64,000 bases of DNA from positions 104,501 through 168,500 of the forward strand of contig OY101126.1 of assembly GCA_956465555.1 (NCBI GenBank), read 5' to 3'. This document shows positions 10,201-21,214 of the stretch, piece after piece. Both the position numbers and the translations under genes were made by a program. The notes below the pieces were generated by a model. That model saw nothing but the letters and a program-made list of their open reading frames with translations. It searched no databases and was not told the DNA's origin. Origin of the DNA: Nitzschia sp. pyKryTriq1 (taxonomy: Eukaryota; Bacillariophyta; Bacillariophyceae; Bacillariales; Bacillariaceae). The first letter of the stretch is position 1. Each line of letters begins with the position of its first letter.

Positions 10201-11278
10201 GAAGTAGAAGGAGAATCATTGCATAATATCACCAACGCTTTCATGGGCAATGGTTCACAACGAGGAACCATTCCATCGCTTCCAGGACGTTGAGAAGTGA
10301 TCCGATCGACCATGGTATCGCAAAAGACGACGTGGTGTTGTAAAAAGTCAGTCATTTTTGTCATTTTGTTGGTAGCAGCTGTAGCAGCAGCAGCAGCAGC
10401 AGCATATTCATGCATGTACGATTGCATCAAACTCCCATTATTCGGTACATTGTCCATGTCCAAGACGACCAATTTATTGCTGCTGCTGCTGTTGTTGCTG
10501 CTTCGTTGTGGTTGTTGTTGTTGTTGTTGTTGTTGTTCTTGTTGGTTTTGTAATTCACAAAGTACCTCGAGCAATTGATACAAATCCTTCATGGCTTGTG
10601 TATCCTTGCTCGCCAATCCAGCTTCGGTAACACCGACTCCTAGAATTGAAATCCTACTCCTTTATATATATATATGATTATGAGTAGTATAGTATTATGA
10701 ATGAGCGGATGAATGAATGAGTGGATGGATCGATGGATGGATGGATGGATAAATGGATGGATGAGTGTATGAGTGGATGGATGGATACGCAAGAGCAGTG
10801 CCCAAAAGACAAGACGGCGCATAATAGAAACAATGTTGCGTGTTACGTACCGCCCTCCTTGCTGCTGCTGCTGCTTCGATGATAATAAGAAATCAAAACA
10901 CGCTTGTTTGTCTTGTTCTTGCCCCAATGAAAAGACGGCTTGGATCGGAACTTGGGCCGTATCAATGGATCCATCCGGAAGGACCGTGTCGACCTCGTAC
11001 GTATTACTACTACTACTACTACGTTCGTACATGTACTCCATCATGGACCGACCTCTGGTTTGAATCAACCCCACCTTCATTCCGGCACCCACCAAGGCCG
11101 GGACCAAGACGCTCCGCAAAAAGCGGCCCGTGCCCAAACACAGTGCATTCATGTCGGTACCGGTACCGGTACCGGTATTCGAGACGCCGGAAGAGGTGCT
11201 ACTGCCGGATGATGATGATGCTGCTGATGATGGAGCATCATCAGCTACCCAATAATGAGGATGAGGATTCGTCGACAT
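7226..11278 (-). CDS. bifunctional uronate pathway protein: fructuronate/tagaturonate-reductase-like domain fused to uronate-isomerase-like domain
   Basis: Four exons inferred: 11278-10851, 10653-8820, 8653-7638, 7502-7226 (1,184 aa). Introns are 197, 166 and 135 bp with donors GTACGT, GTAAGT and GTACGT; all joins keep the frame and restore family motifs (GGR|ISILGVGVTEAGL, LLTY|HYLVAE, CW|WFCNNPS). Residues about 43-570 form a mannitol dehydrogenase family reductase: dinucleotide-binding LGTGRF (49-53), DNVPNNG, FCDTMVDRI, and catalytic Lys332, Asn337, His340 in KLRIANGTH. A Ser-rich linker follows. Residues about 725-1184 resemble uronate isomerase: metal ligands His732 and His734 in DLHTHLLP, WGIDELLTY, KIGAHRGVNPRL, and Asp1122 in QHSDARV. 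Expected chemistry is glucuronate to fructuronate to mannonate, or the galacturonate equivalents. Start chosen at the ATG two bases after a hexamer repeat; upstream in-frame ATGs exist. Poly-Gln, Ser and Thr insertions interrupt the reductase half. Confidence 0.85.
10654..10850 (-). other. intron 1 of the uronate fusion gene, with GATG-type microsatellite
   Basis: Donor GTACGT at 10850, acceptor TAG at 10656-10654. Between about 10696 and 10786 it is almost entirely a degenerate GGAT/GAAT tetranucleotide repeat, and a TATATATA run lies near the acceptor. The alternative acceptor CTAG at about 10641 would break the frame. Confidence 0.75.
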
Positions 11279-11280
11279 TG

Positions 11281-11322
11281 TACAAGTACAAGTACAAGTA
11301 CAAGTACAAGTACAAGTACAAG
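11281..11322 (+). repeat. (TACAAG)7 hexamer repeat abutting a start codon
   Basis: Seven perfect copies of TACAAG, so CTTGTA on the coding strand of the uronate fusion gene, ending two bases before its chosen ATG at 11278. Upstream in-frame readthrough would encode alternating Cys-Thr, which argues that it is 5' UTR. Confidence 0.95.
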
Positions 11323-12476
11323 AGATGTTGACGTTGGCTATGCTGGAATGATAATAATGATAATGATAACAATGATACTCGTACTGTATGTAGATGGATA
11401 TCCGGGTAGATAGAGGAGGCGGACGCGCGGAGATTGCTGATGGCTGATGCTTCGTCATACAGTATTTTGGGATCTTATTCCGACCGACTTTTTTGTGGTG
11501 CTCTGCCGCTACACTGTAGTGTACTGGTGCCCAAAATGTGTGCAATTCGCAGGTACGGTAACAGGTACCAGTACCGTACCGTACGTGTTGCAGACTATCG
11601 GTACACGCGGAAGGACGGAATAGGCAAGTCAGTCAGTCATCAGTACCGGTACATTACGTGTAGAATATAAAATCACAAAACGGAATATAAAATCACAAAA
11701 CTACACGTCAAAAAGCGCCTTCTCAAGGCCATTGCACAAAAGCCTACAGTATGTACCGTACCACTAGGTATGTACGTACCGGTACTACAGTATGTATGTG
11801 TAGCATCAGGAGGCTCTTTTCGAGCCCGCCTTATTGTTGAATTATTTTAAAACTACATACCGGTATGGTACAGTACTTGTACGTTAGAGATAGCAAGTAG
11901 CCACGACACTTCGCCCCTAGTAGTAGCGATTACCGTAGAATGCAGTACCGGGCTCAAACTTTATCTTTTTTTGTGTTTTGATTGGCTCTTGGCGGTTTGT
12001 ACCAGAGTCTAGAGTAACCGTCTACGGTGTACGTGATCGAAGTGTCGTGAGCAAGCCTCAAGCCTCAAACGTCTGTCCTTCCATACGTACCTACGATCAT
12101 TCGCGCCAAAAAGATGATGATTCTTCTTCTGCCGTGCGTGGAATTCACAGTCTTTAGAGTACGAGTACGGTACGGTACGGTACGCTACTGTAGGAATCCA
12201 TACTGGAGGGGCATGCCTTGCGTGCGCGCGTGTAGAAAATGTACCAATTTTTACGTATCGCGAACCAATGCCGTGGCAACCAACAACAATCAATCATTGC
12301 ATCCATCTCATCTCATCTCTCTCTCTCCCTCCGACCTCCTCATATTCGCCCGACACTTGTTGTTGTTGTTGTTGCTGCTTTCGATCGATCTCTACTCTAG
12401 ACGACAAGTAATACTCGATAGTCAGTCATTTCATTCATTCATTCATTCATCCATCGATTCATCTACTTTTTTAGTC
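11323..12476. other. divergent intergenic region between the uronate fusion gene and the PDZ gene
   Basis: Probable shared promoter space. Rich in ACCGGTAC/GTACCGGT words. A perfect 18-19 bp tandem pair (gaatataaaatcacaaaac) lies at about 11664-11702. An ATTC tetranucleotide run sits at about 12430-12452, just upstream of the PDZ gene start. An open frame runs in from an ATG at 12114, but its first 121 codons have no protein-like features. Confidence 0.5.
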
Positions 12477-13882
12477 ATGGTGGTGATTGTGAATCCGTAC
12501 TTGAAGAAAAAGCCGACGACGGCGACGGCGGCGACAAAACCCAATAATACGGGCAGAAATTCCAATGCTGGTGGTGGTGGTGGTGGTGGGGCAGCCCTGG
12601 CGGGGATGACGCGGCCAATACCAACTAAGACAAGTATCAATACCAGTACCAGTATCAGTAGGGCTGCAGCGGGGGCTACCAAGCCATCCTTTGTAACGCC
12701 CGCCAAGAGCAAGAGTGTGGGTATGGGTATGAGTATGGGTACAAGTCGACCTACTACTAGTACTAGTACCGGTACTACTAGAAGTGTCGTTGCTGTGACT
12801 CCAGCAGCCGCTTCGTCGTCCACTCCCAAGAAGCCTCGCCCTACTACTACTACTACTGCTGCTTCTACCGCTACTAGTAGTAGTACTACTCGTACCACCA
12901 CCACCACTACTACTAGTAGTACTACTACTAACAAGCCTTGTTTGACGTTGAAACAAAAATTAAAACAAGAAATTGCCGCCTTGAAGAAACAAAAGCAGCT
13001 GATGCAACTTCAAAAGGAAGCCCAAGCCCGACGTCAAGTCGTCGCACAAGAACGGGCCGAAAAAGAACGACAACGTCAACAACTACTACAACAACAGCAA
13101 CAAGAACGACTACAGCAACAACAAGCCAAACAAGCCTTGTTGGAAGCTCAACGTCAACAACGACTGGAAGAAAAACTAGCGGCACAAGAAAAAAAACGAC
13201 AAATGCAACAAGAAAAGGAACGATTGGTGGCAGAACGTTTGCAACAAGAAAAGGAAGAATATCAACGAGCCTTGATTCAATATCAACAAGATACGGCCGC
13301 GTATCAAGTACGTCATGCGCAGTGGATCCAACAACGTCAAGCATGGATAATGCAGATGCAGCAGCAGCAGCATCATCAGATGCAAATGCAGCATCAGATG
13401 CAGATGATTCCAATGCAGATGCACATGCAACCAATGCAACCAATGCAACCAATGCAGATGCACATGCAACCAATGAGGTTGACGCAACCGCAACCGTTTG
13501 GTACTACTACTACTACCGGTACTACTAGCAGCGTACCAAGAAATCATCATCATCAGCAGCAGCAGCATGAGCAGCAGCAGATGCAGTACTCCTCGTATCA
13601 TCCACATCATCATGGCATTGACAGTAATGGTAGTGGTGGCAGCAGCGGGGGTGCCGGGCCTTGTTGGCAAGAAAGAGGACAAGGACAAGGACAAGGACAA
13701 GGACAAGGACAAGGACAAGGACAAGGACAAGGACAACCACCACCACCACCACCAAGTGTCGCCGCCAATACTGAAGATGTTACTCCTGCTCCAACTGATG
13801 GTGGTTCTGGTGCTGACAACGCTTCTTGTCTGCGGGAGGATACAAGTACCGGTAGTAGTACAAACCAGGATGTACCAAGACT

Positions 13883-13913
<31 letters not shown>

Positions 13914-16900
13914 GCCAGTATCTCATCCACACCAGAAGCAGCAGAAGGAGCAGCAACAGCAGCAGCAACAGCAGCAGCAGCCGCACCGATCGTGCCAAAG
14001 TTGGAGGAGGAGGAGGAGGAAAAGAATCGTCCAAGTACAACAGCAACACCAGCACCAGCAACAGCACCAGCAACAGCAACGCCAGCGCTGCCTACTGTGC
14101 TGCCTTCTTTCGATTCTTCTTCGATGCAGGTCGACGATGACGACGACGAAGCGGATCCAAACAAGAAGGACAATGCTGTGAACACGAATGATGAGGATCC
14201 AGACGCACTAGCACCAGCACCATCGACCGTTCCCTCGTCGGCTTGTTCAGCATTGGATGTTGGTGGCGGTGGTTCCGACGAGAAGAATACGGTCATGGTG
14301 GTGAATCAGCATCATCATCAAGAATCATCTTCGAGAGGAGCGCCGTCGGTGGATCCTCCCCAAGGCTTGATCCTAGTACCACCACCGCCACCATCTCCAT
14401 CCATTGTTGGTTCTTCTTCTTCTTCTCCTTCTTCGGCGCCAACACCACCCACAGTGGGTGACTTTGCTGGAGGGAAGAGCACCTTCAACAACAACCATCC
14501 TCCTCCAGCAGGAGCAGCATCAGCAATGCTGTCGGCTGGACCACCGCCCACGGTGACGTCCTACTACCCACCGCCACCACCACCACCACCACCACCACCA
14601 GCCATGATGACGCACCACCAACAGCAGCACCAGCAGCAGCAGCAGCAGCCGCAGCCGTACTTTTATTCTCAAGGACAACCGCCGGTGCCGGTACCGCCGC
14701 CGCCGCCGCCGCATCATCTGCTGCTTGCCAACAACAACAGCACCGTGGCGAGAATGATGCAGCTCATGGCGTACATGCCGCAGAGCTTGAAGATTCCACC
14801 GTTTCCTCCGATTCCACCCAAGATGCCCAAGAGTCTACGACCTTCCACGGCCAACAACAACAACAATAATAATAACAACAACAACAACAACAGGGCGCCC
14901 CCGAAACCCAAAGTAGTAGTACCAGCGACCATGGGGCATCCCTTGGAAGCACCTTCGCCGTATCGATCGACCCATGTCCTTGTGGCCCAACCCATTACGC
15001 TTATTCGACGAGCCAAGGATCAACCGTCATTTGGAGTCAATCTTCAAGCCATTACGACGAGTTTTTTGGTAGATCCTAATTCTTTTGACAAGAACAAGAA
15101 CAACAACAGCAACAGCAACAAGAAGAGTGATACTATTAACAAAAACAACAACATCAACACACACCACCATGCGGCCACTCCATCGGCTGAGGCTTCGACT
15201 GCGACGACGACGACGACTTCGTCTATGGCTCAAGAAACGACGGTTCCAAAAGAAGCAGCCACTCCTGGCGCCTCGAGTCCTCTTGCAGCAGCAGCAGGAG
15301 CAGCAGGAGGAGGAGGAGCACTTCCTTCCAGCCAGTCCGCGGCCAATCCTCCTACCAATGATGCCGATACTGCTACTGTCCTCCCCGAATCATCTCCATC
15401 ATCCAAGGATGCGGTTCCCGAGGAATCATCATCATCATCCTCCGCTCTGGTTATGAAGGACAAGGAGGTCGCAAGCAGTCCGCCGTCCGCTTATTCCGCA
15501 ACGCCAGTCGTTCTCTCCAACCAACAACAGCAGCAGCAACAACAGCAGCAACAGTCCATCATCACTGACGCTGCTATGCGTCGACGGCAACGTCGCCGTC
15601 GCATCAACTTTACGGTCATGATGGTGATGGATGCGGAAAAGCAAAATCGGCGTTGGGAGGAACGCAAGCAGCAGGCCGAGAACATCAGCAGCAAGGAAGA
15701 ATCATCGACAACGACAAGAACAACAGCAACAGCAACAGCAACAACAGCGGCGGTCGTCAAGACAGAAGAGGAGGTACCGCGTGACGATGCCGGATTTACA
15801 TCCGACGATAGCTCGACGGCGAGTCCTCGTAAGGTTCCTCCAGCAGTGGTAGCTCGCAAGACTTTCGAAAAGGACGAGGAACCTCCGATGCTACTGCAAC
15901 CTGGAGATATTGTCATTTCGATCGGTGGCGTCAGCGTTGCGGGTATGACGTTCTCTCAAGCCTGTCGTGTCTTTGCGGAAAAGTCTGTCATCAAGACGAT
16001 TGCTACTGGTACTGGCGATGCCAGCCAAGACGACGTTTCCGAGGTTCAAGCCACGTTGGTGATTGCCCGGAAGAAATCAGTCCCAGTATTTTCTTCAATG
16101 CTGATGCCGACGACCACCATTCCAAAGCAAGTCTCGGTCAAGAACGAACAATCATTGAACTCTTCAACTGCACTGGCTGGAGCAGTAGCAACAGGCCCTG
16201 ACGTTCCTCGTGCGTTGCTGTATCCAAGTATTCTGGCATTGCCTGCGAATGCTTCCTTGAGCTTTTCTCCCGCTGAAGTTGCTGTCCTTGCTGATTGTGT
16301 CATTCAAGCCGTCCACGATCATCCCAAAAGCCGATTGCTGGGGCAAACGCTTTCCGCGGCAGTGCTCGAAAATAGCACGTCCATCTTTCGCCGAGTGGCC
16401 AGTTTGAAGGAATGTGTCTTGAGCCACCGAAGCACTGACGTTCTCTTTGCAAAGTGGTCTCAACTTTGTCAGAGCCTGAGTCTTGGATTGGCCGAGCGCG
16501 GACGTGCCAGCTGGACCAAACAAGCATTGTTGCTGGAAGCAGCAGCCTCCTCGAAGCAGGACAGCGATGCCAGCAATAATATGGAAATGAATGCCCTTGC
16601 CTTTTCGTCGGATGCCGAACGCACGGCCTTGCGTCAACTTCCAAGACCTTCCAAGGGATGCCGATGCCAACGTCGTGACCACGAATTCCTTCATGATGTC
16701 CGATGTACCTTGTATCGTGATGTCAGCCGTTTCCTTCCCAAAGAGGAATTACAAGAACTACAGTATGATCCTACTCAAGTCGGCAACGGAAATGGTGGCA
16801 GCAAGTCCAAATCCAACAATAGCAACCACAAGGATCTGAATACTGTCGAGGCGGCGTTTAAAGATCGCATGGTCAAACTCAAGACGGCCGCCGAGATGGA

Positions 16901-18229
16901 ACAGGCCGAAGCTCGATTCGTCGCGGCAATGGAAGAGATTCAGGTGCAACGACTCCGAAAGGCTATCTTTGCGCCCAATCTGACTTCGATGGTCATGTCG
17001 ACGATTCTGGAATTGCAACGTGAATTCCCTGTATCAACCAAGAGTCGTCGTCACGCCATGGATGTAGATGGTGATGATTCGGATGATGAGGAGGAAGACG
17101 AAGACGAAGATGTGGCTGACAAAATGACTTTGTCGGGAAAGCGAAAGCATAATTCAGGAGCTGACAAGAAGTCTTCGAAAAAGTCCAAGGAAAAAGGAGT
17201 CCAAAACTTGAACTTCAAGTATCTTATGCGGATGGTGCAACATATTGGGAAGACATGGGGACATGTTTATCGGGAGCCTTCCCACGAAGATTACGCATGG
17301 TACGTTCAAGTCTAGGTTCGATTTTTTTTTGGGTTGCGGTAGGAACCTTGAGAATGAATCCCTCACTCGCCACTCACGTATTTCCGAATTCTTTATCGTC
17401 GTCTCTTTTGTCTCGTAGGCGCTGGGAATTGTTCCATGGCCACAACTCGGAAGGGGCCGAGTGGGAAGCTCATTCGACCAATCCTCGCGAGCCCGACGCA
17501 CTTTCCTTTGAGTACGTTCGTTATGGAATGAAGGCATTGGACAAGAGCTCGGCGTCGAAACTGGCGGCGGCCAGCAAGGCGATTGCCGACTTGGAAGATG
17601 CGCTCCAATCCGAGCTGCTAGAGCAACGGATGCCAGCACCAGGCGTAGTCAGCAAGCCTGCATCACCAGTCGACGACGGTTCTTCAAAGCCGATGGACGT
17701 AGACGAATCTAGTGCTCCAACAACACTTGGAACTGAAAATGATGATGCCAAGCCTTTGCCCTCCACAGATCCTTCCTCTATTGTCAGCAAGGCTCGCTTG
17801 GATGTTTCCGAGGAAACAGTCGAGCAATTGTGTCTTGCAGCCTACTTGTTGTCTCCGGCCTCGTCGGGTCTCTACGATGAATTGCTTGCTCTAGTTCACA
17901 TGGGAGTATTGGAAATTTCTTCAAGCACTGGAATTCCCTTGGTCGCCGAAGATTGGGCTTCCAAGATTGATTTTGTCGTTTTGGAAGATATGGATGGCGC
18001 TTGGGGCACCGAAGCGGACCCTGACGGTCGATTTTGTATCCATCCTGACATGCGGGATGCATTGGAAGAGGAGTGGGTCAAGACTTCCAATGGGGGCTGG
18101 GCGTTGGCCAGTGATCCGGAGGATGTTATTTTCGACCCCGATGTCTTGGAAGAGTGGCGTCAATTCTTCCAAGGGCAACTGGAAGAAAAGGCGAATATCT
18201 CTGAAGGCATTGGTCGTTTCGGATTGTAA
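12477..18229 (+). CDS. large Gln/Pro-rich protein with an interrupted PDZ domain
   Basis: Two exons, 12477-17299 and 17419-18229 (intron 119 bp, GTACGT...CGTAG), giving 1,877 aa; the join yields DYAW|RWELFHGHN. The ATG at 12477 is preferred over the in-frame 12114 because the extra stretch resembles UTR. Order: Thr/Ala-rich basic N terminus; Gln/Glu coiled coil (about 155-290); Met/Gln/His and (Gly-Gln)n repeats; Pro-rich middle; first half of a PDZ-like fold (PSFGVNLQ, about 845-860); about 270 residues of Asn/Ser/Gln low complexity; second half (LLQPGDIVISIGGVSVAGM to ATLVIARKK, about 1137-1200); then a conserved-looking non-repetitive C-terminal half with a Cys-containing segment (CRCQRRDHEFLHDVRC), an acidic stretch and basic NLS-like KRK/KKSSKKSKEK. 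Probably a nuclear or cytoplasmic scaffold; no enzyme motif. Function unknown. Confidence 0.8.
13675..13736 (+). repeat. (GGACAA)n coding hexamer repeat
   Basis: About ten near-perfect GGACAA units encoding Gly-Gln dipeptides inside the PDZ-protein gene. Likely length-variable. Confidence 0.95.
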
Positions 18230-18837
18230 AAATGTCGAGGAGGCGTGTCTCCCTCGTCTACTACTACTACTACTACTAGCTGTGCTAGTGATAGGTACCA
18301 TGTACTGTTTTCTACTACTAATAATGCGTTCTATTAAGTTGCTGAAGGATCTACTCTTTACTGGGAGAAGTCGTCGAGGCAACACAAATCCTTCCCGAGA
18401 GAGAATTCGTGAGCTATTAGTACTGCTACTAGTACCAGAGAGAGAGTATACTATCTCGAGTAGATACTAGTAGAGAGCTCGCGATTGCTACTGTAAACGA
18501 TGACACAATTTTTAAAGTGGAGAATCGCTAGGTTAATTTATCTTAGGCGCCTGCGCTATTAAAACATTGTCTCCGCGGTACTCAACGTACGTAGAACCGC
18601 CGTAGAACAGCCGCTCAACCAACCTCTCTCTACGAGACAAGTAGCAATGAAGATAGATCAGCATCGTGCCATTGGCAACCCAACAAAGAAAACATTGAAC
18701 ACCAATATGGATGAAGACGACGACAAGACCGTAAAAAGTGGAGGAAGCAACCAAAACGGTAAAGAATTCAAAGAATACAACGTGCAATGGTGCATCCCAG
18801 GCGTTAGCGACGAAAGTAAGGTAAAAGCATAACCAAC
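18230..18837. other. intergenic; short frame of 61 codons only
   Basis: Downstream of the PDZ gene. A 61-codon frame with ATG at 18647 (MKIDQHRAIGNPTKKTLNTN...) runs to 18832 and ends just before the structured repeat at 18838; it is hydrophilic and unrecognised, and may be the decayed coding part of the element. Confidence 0.35.
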
Positions 18838-18978
18838 CAAACCAGAATCAAAATCAAAGAGATGGGTTCTAACCGGACCCGAATACCCCGCGACGCTCCA
18901 GGAGAGCGCTGCTAGGGCCGGGTTGAGGACGAAACACATCCTCTGCCGGTAATAAATAGAATTCAATTTTTTTTACTG
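18838..18978 (+). repeat. dispersed repeat, copy 1: structured 3' terminus with T-run
   Basis: About 140 bp nearly identical to 63758-63890 in the same orientation. Contains a foldable core: AACCGGACCC pairs with GGGCCGGGTT (nine pairs, two bulges) around an inner CGCTC-CAGGA-GAGCG hairpin, then an AATAAA and an 8-T run. GGTTCTAACC resembles a pol III B box with one mismatch. Could be a SINE or the 3' end of a retroelement. Confidence 0.75.
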
Positions 18979-19618
18979 TAAACGATGACGATTGCCATCT
19001 GTGCAGCTCTACTCTACTAGTAGTAGACTACAAGTATGGAGTAGTCGACGACGATGAAAGATGGTGCCACCACCAGTACGCGTACAGTACATGACGGCTA
19101 CAGTTCTTGTGATTAGTAGTGAGGGTATTATTTATTACAGTACGTGTACGTGGAGAGAAGAAGAAGGTACCAGCAATCCAGTCGTCTGAGATTTATTTTT
19201 ACACCTTGTTTGGACCTGCCCCCGCTCTACTGCTTGGTTGGTTGGTTGGCTGGTTGGTTGGTTGGTTGGTTGTTGATGTTGACAGACGAAGACTACGACT
19301 CATTTGACCCACCCCAAATCACCGACCAAGCACGGACCACTCACCAAGTTGGATATGCCCCAAAGACGCCACGTATGTACAGTACTTGAAGAACCTGCTC
19401 GTCTGAGATAAAGCAACGCGTTAGTTGGCGAGCAGATTATAGAGCAGCCAGTCGCAGGTTGCTGTTGTTCCGATATTCGTGCTGCTGGCACAGTATTACC
19501 GGTATCGTACATTGACAATTGACATTGAGATCATCATCATCATCATTATCATTATCACCCTCTTGTTATCGACGTAGGATAGGCAGAAAGCAAGAAATAA
19601 TAAGAATAATCAATCATC

Positions 19619-21214
19619 ATGTTCGAAAAAGGGCTCATCATCATTGTTGGCCTAACAATAGTATTGTTGGTTACCATCACTAGTAGTAGCGGCATTACCG
19701 ATGCTCTGATGGTTCCTTATTCCGCCCCCAGCAAGGCTGCTGCTGCTGCTGGTGGTGGTCTCACCACCGGTACTTGTGCTTTTCTCGCGACGAGGACGAG
19801 GACGAGAGCGATCACCACGCAGCACAGCCGACTTTATAGTCAGCAAGGAAAGGACCAAGCCGCTCGTTCCGACTTGCCCGACTTGCCTGGCCCCAATGAA
19901 GTGTCGGAGGAGGATATTATCAGTTTGTTTTCTCTCTGGAACAATGCACTGGCGACTTGCGAGCCCAAGATTGTAGCGAAACGCTACGCCAAAGACGCTG
20001 TGTTGTTGCCCGCCAGTTCGGATGATTTACGGATGGATCCAGAATCCATCATTGATTACTATCAGACCTATCTTTTGAGAAAGCCGCGAAAGCGAGTCCT
20101 CGAACGACGCATCAAGATTGGTTACGGTTGGGCTCAAGATGTGGGGATTTGTGAGGTGACCTTTCGGGCTGAGAACAACGCCCACATGAGAGCCCGATAC
20201 TCGTTCATGTACGTTTGGGAAAACAATCAGTGGAGGATTCAGCATCATCACTCGTCCGTCATGCCCGAACATACTCCTCCCAGCGAAATGACGGTGGATC
20301 GGATCAAGAATCTCTTTCATTTGTGGAACGATGCGCTCGACACTCTCAACGCTGAAACCGTGGCGCGTCGGTTCACCAAGAATGCAGTCGTACTGCCCAC
20401 CATTTCCGATATTCCTCGTACCGACTACGAATCCATCAAGGCCTACTATGAAGAGTTCCTCCAATACAAACCACAAGCAAGGATTGTGGAAAGTCACGTG
20501 ACGATTGGATCCGACTGGGCGAAAGATGTTGGAATCTATGAAATCACGTTGGGTGTCGATGGTACCAAAACCATGGCTCGGTATTCTTTCGACTACGCCT
20601 TTGAAGGAGGCCACTGGCTGATTTCTCATCAGCATTCGTCGTCCATGCCCCAAAATACCTGGAAGATGACGGTTGGAAAAGGTTCGTCGCCGCCCCCCTC
20701 GTCCTACGTCGACACTACTAGCAGCAGCAGCAGCAGCAGTAGCAGCAGTACTAGTAGCAGTACTTCTCGATTGTCAGAGGAGGGCGTTCGGGAATTGTTT
20801 GGAAAATGGAAACAGGCCCTCGCTACGCAAAATGCCAATCAGATTGCCGAGCTCTATGCACAAGATGCAGTCTTGATGCCTACAGTCTCCGACACACCCT
20901 TGGTCGGTCGATCCGCCATTCAGGACTTTTACGGATCGTACGTCTTGAACAATCCTCAAGTGGAGATTCTTCAAAGTTTTGTGACGATCAACAATGACAG
21001 TACCTGGTGCAAGGATATGGGGGTGTACCAATTCACGTTGGGGAGAAAGAAGAAGAATACGTTTCAAATCCAAGAACGATATTCCTTCTTATATGTCATG
21101 GAGGATGGGGAGTGGAAGATTTCGCACCATCATTCTTCGGCGGTCCCCGAAGGGGTTCAAACGGCGGCACGCATGGCATCGGGACAAGATGGCGAAGACC
21201 CCAACTGGCAATAA
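19619..21214 (+). CDS. secreted or organellar protein with three SnoaL/CaMKII-AD-like domains
   Basis: 531-aa single-exon protein from an ATG at 19619. An N-terminal hydrophobic segment (about residues 5-24) followed by Ala-rich sequence suggests a signal peptide, perhaps with a plastid transit region. Three tandem copies of one NTF2-like domain follow at about 93-217, 224-344 and 384-510. Each has a helical start (LFxLWNxAL), an [AK]xxAVLxP strand, IxxYYxxxL and a terminal WxIxHHHSSxMPE motif. That His-rich end is typical of the SgcJ/EcaC and CaMKII association-domain groups. A Ser-rich linker separates domains 2 and 3. These domains often assemble as dimers or larger rings; whether they bind a ligand or catalyse anything here is unknown. 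Confidence 0.8.
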   Translation: MFEKGLIIIVGLTIVLLVTITSSSGITDALMVPYSAPSKAAAAAGGGLTTGTCAFLATRTRTRAITTQHSRLYSQQGKDQAARSDLPDLPGPNEVSEEDIISLFSLWNNALATCEPKIVAKRYAKDAVLLPASSDDLRMDPESIIDYYQTYLLRKPRKRVLERRIKIGYGWAQDVGICEVTFRAENNAHMRARYSFMYVWENNQWRIQHHHSSVMPEHTPPSEMTVDRIKNLFHLWNDALDTLNAETVARRFTKNAVVLPTISDIPRTDYESIKAYYEEFLQYKPQARIVESHVTIGSDWAKDVGIYEITLGVDGTKTMARYSFDYAFEGGHWLISHQHSSSMPQNTWKMTVGKGSSPPPSSYVDTTSSSSSSSSSSTSSSTSRLSEEGVRELFGKWKQALATQNANQIAELYAQDAVLMPTVSDTPLVGRSAIQDFYGSYVLNNPQVEILQSFVTINNDSTWCKDMGVYQFTLGRKKKNTFQIQERYSFLYVMEDGEWKISHHHSSAVPEGVQTAARMASGQDGEDPNWQ

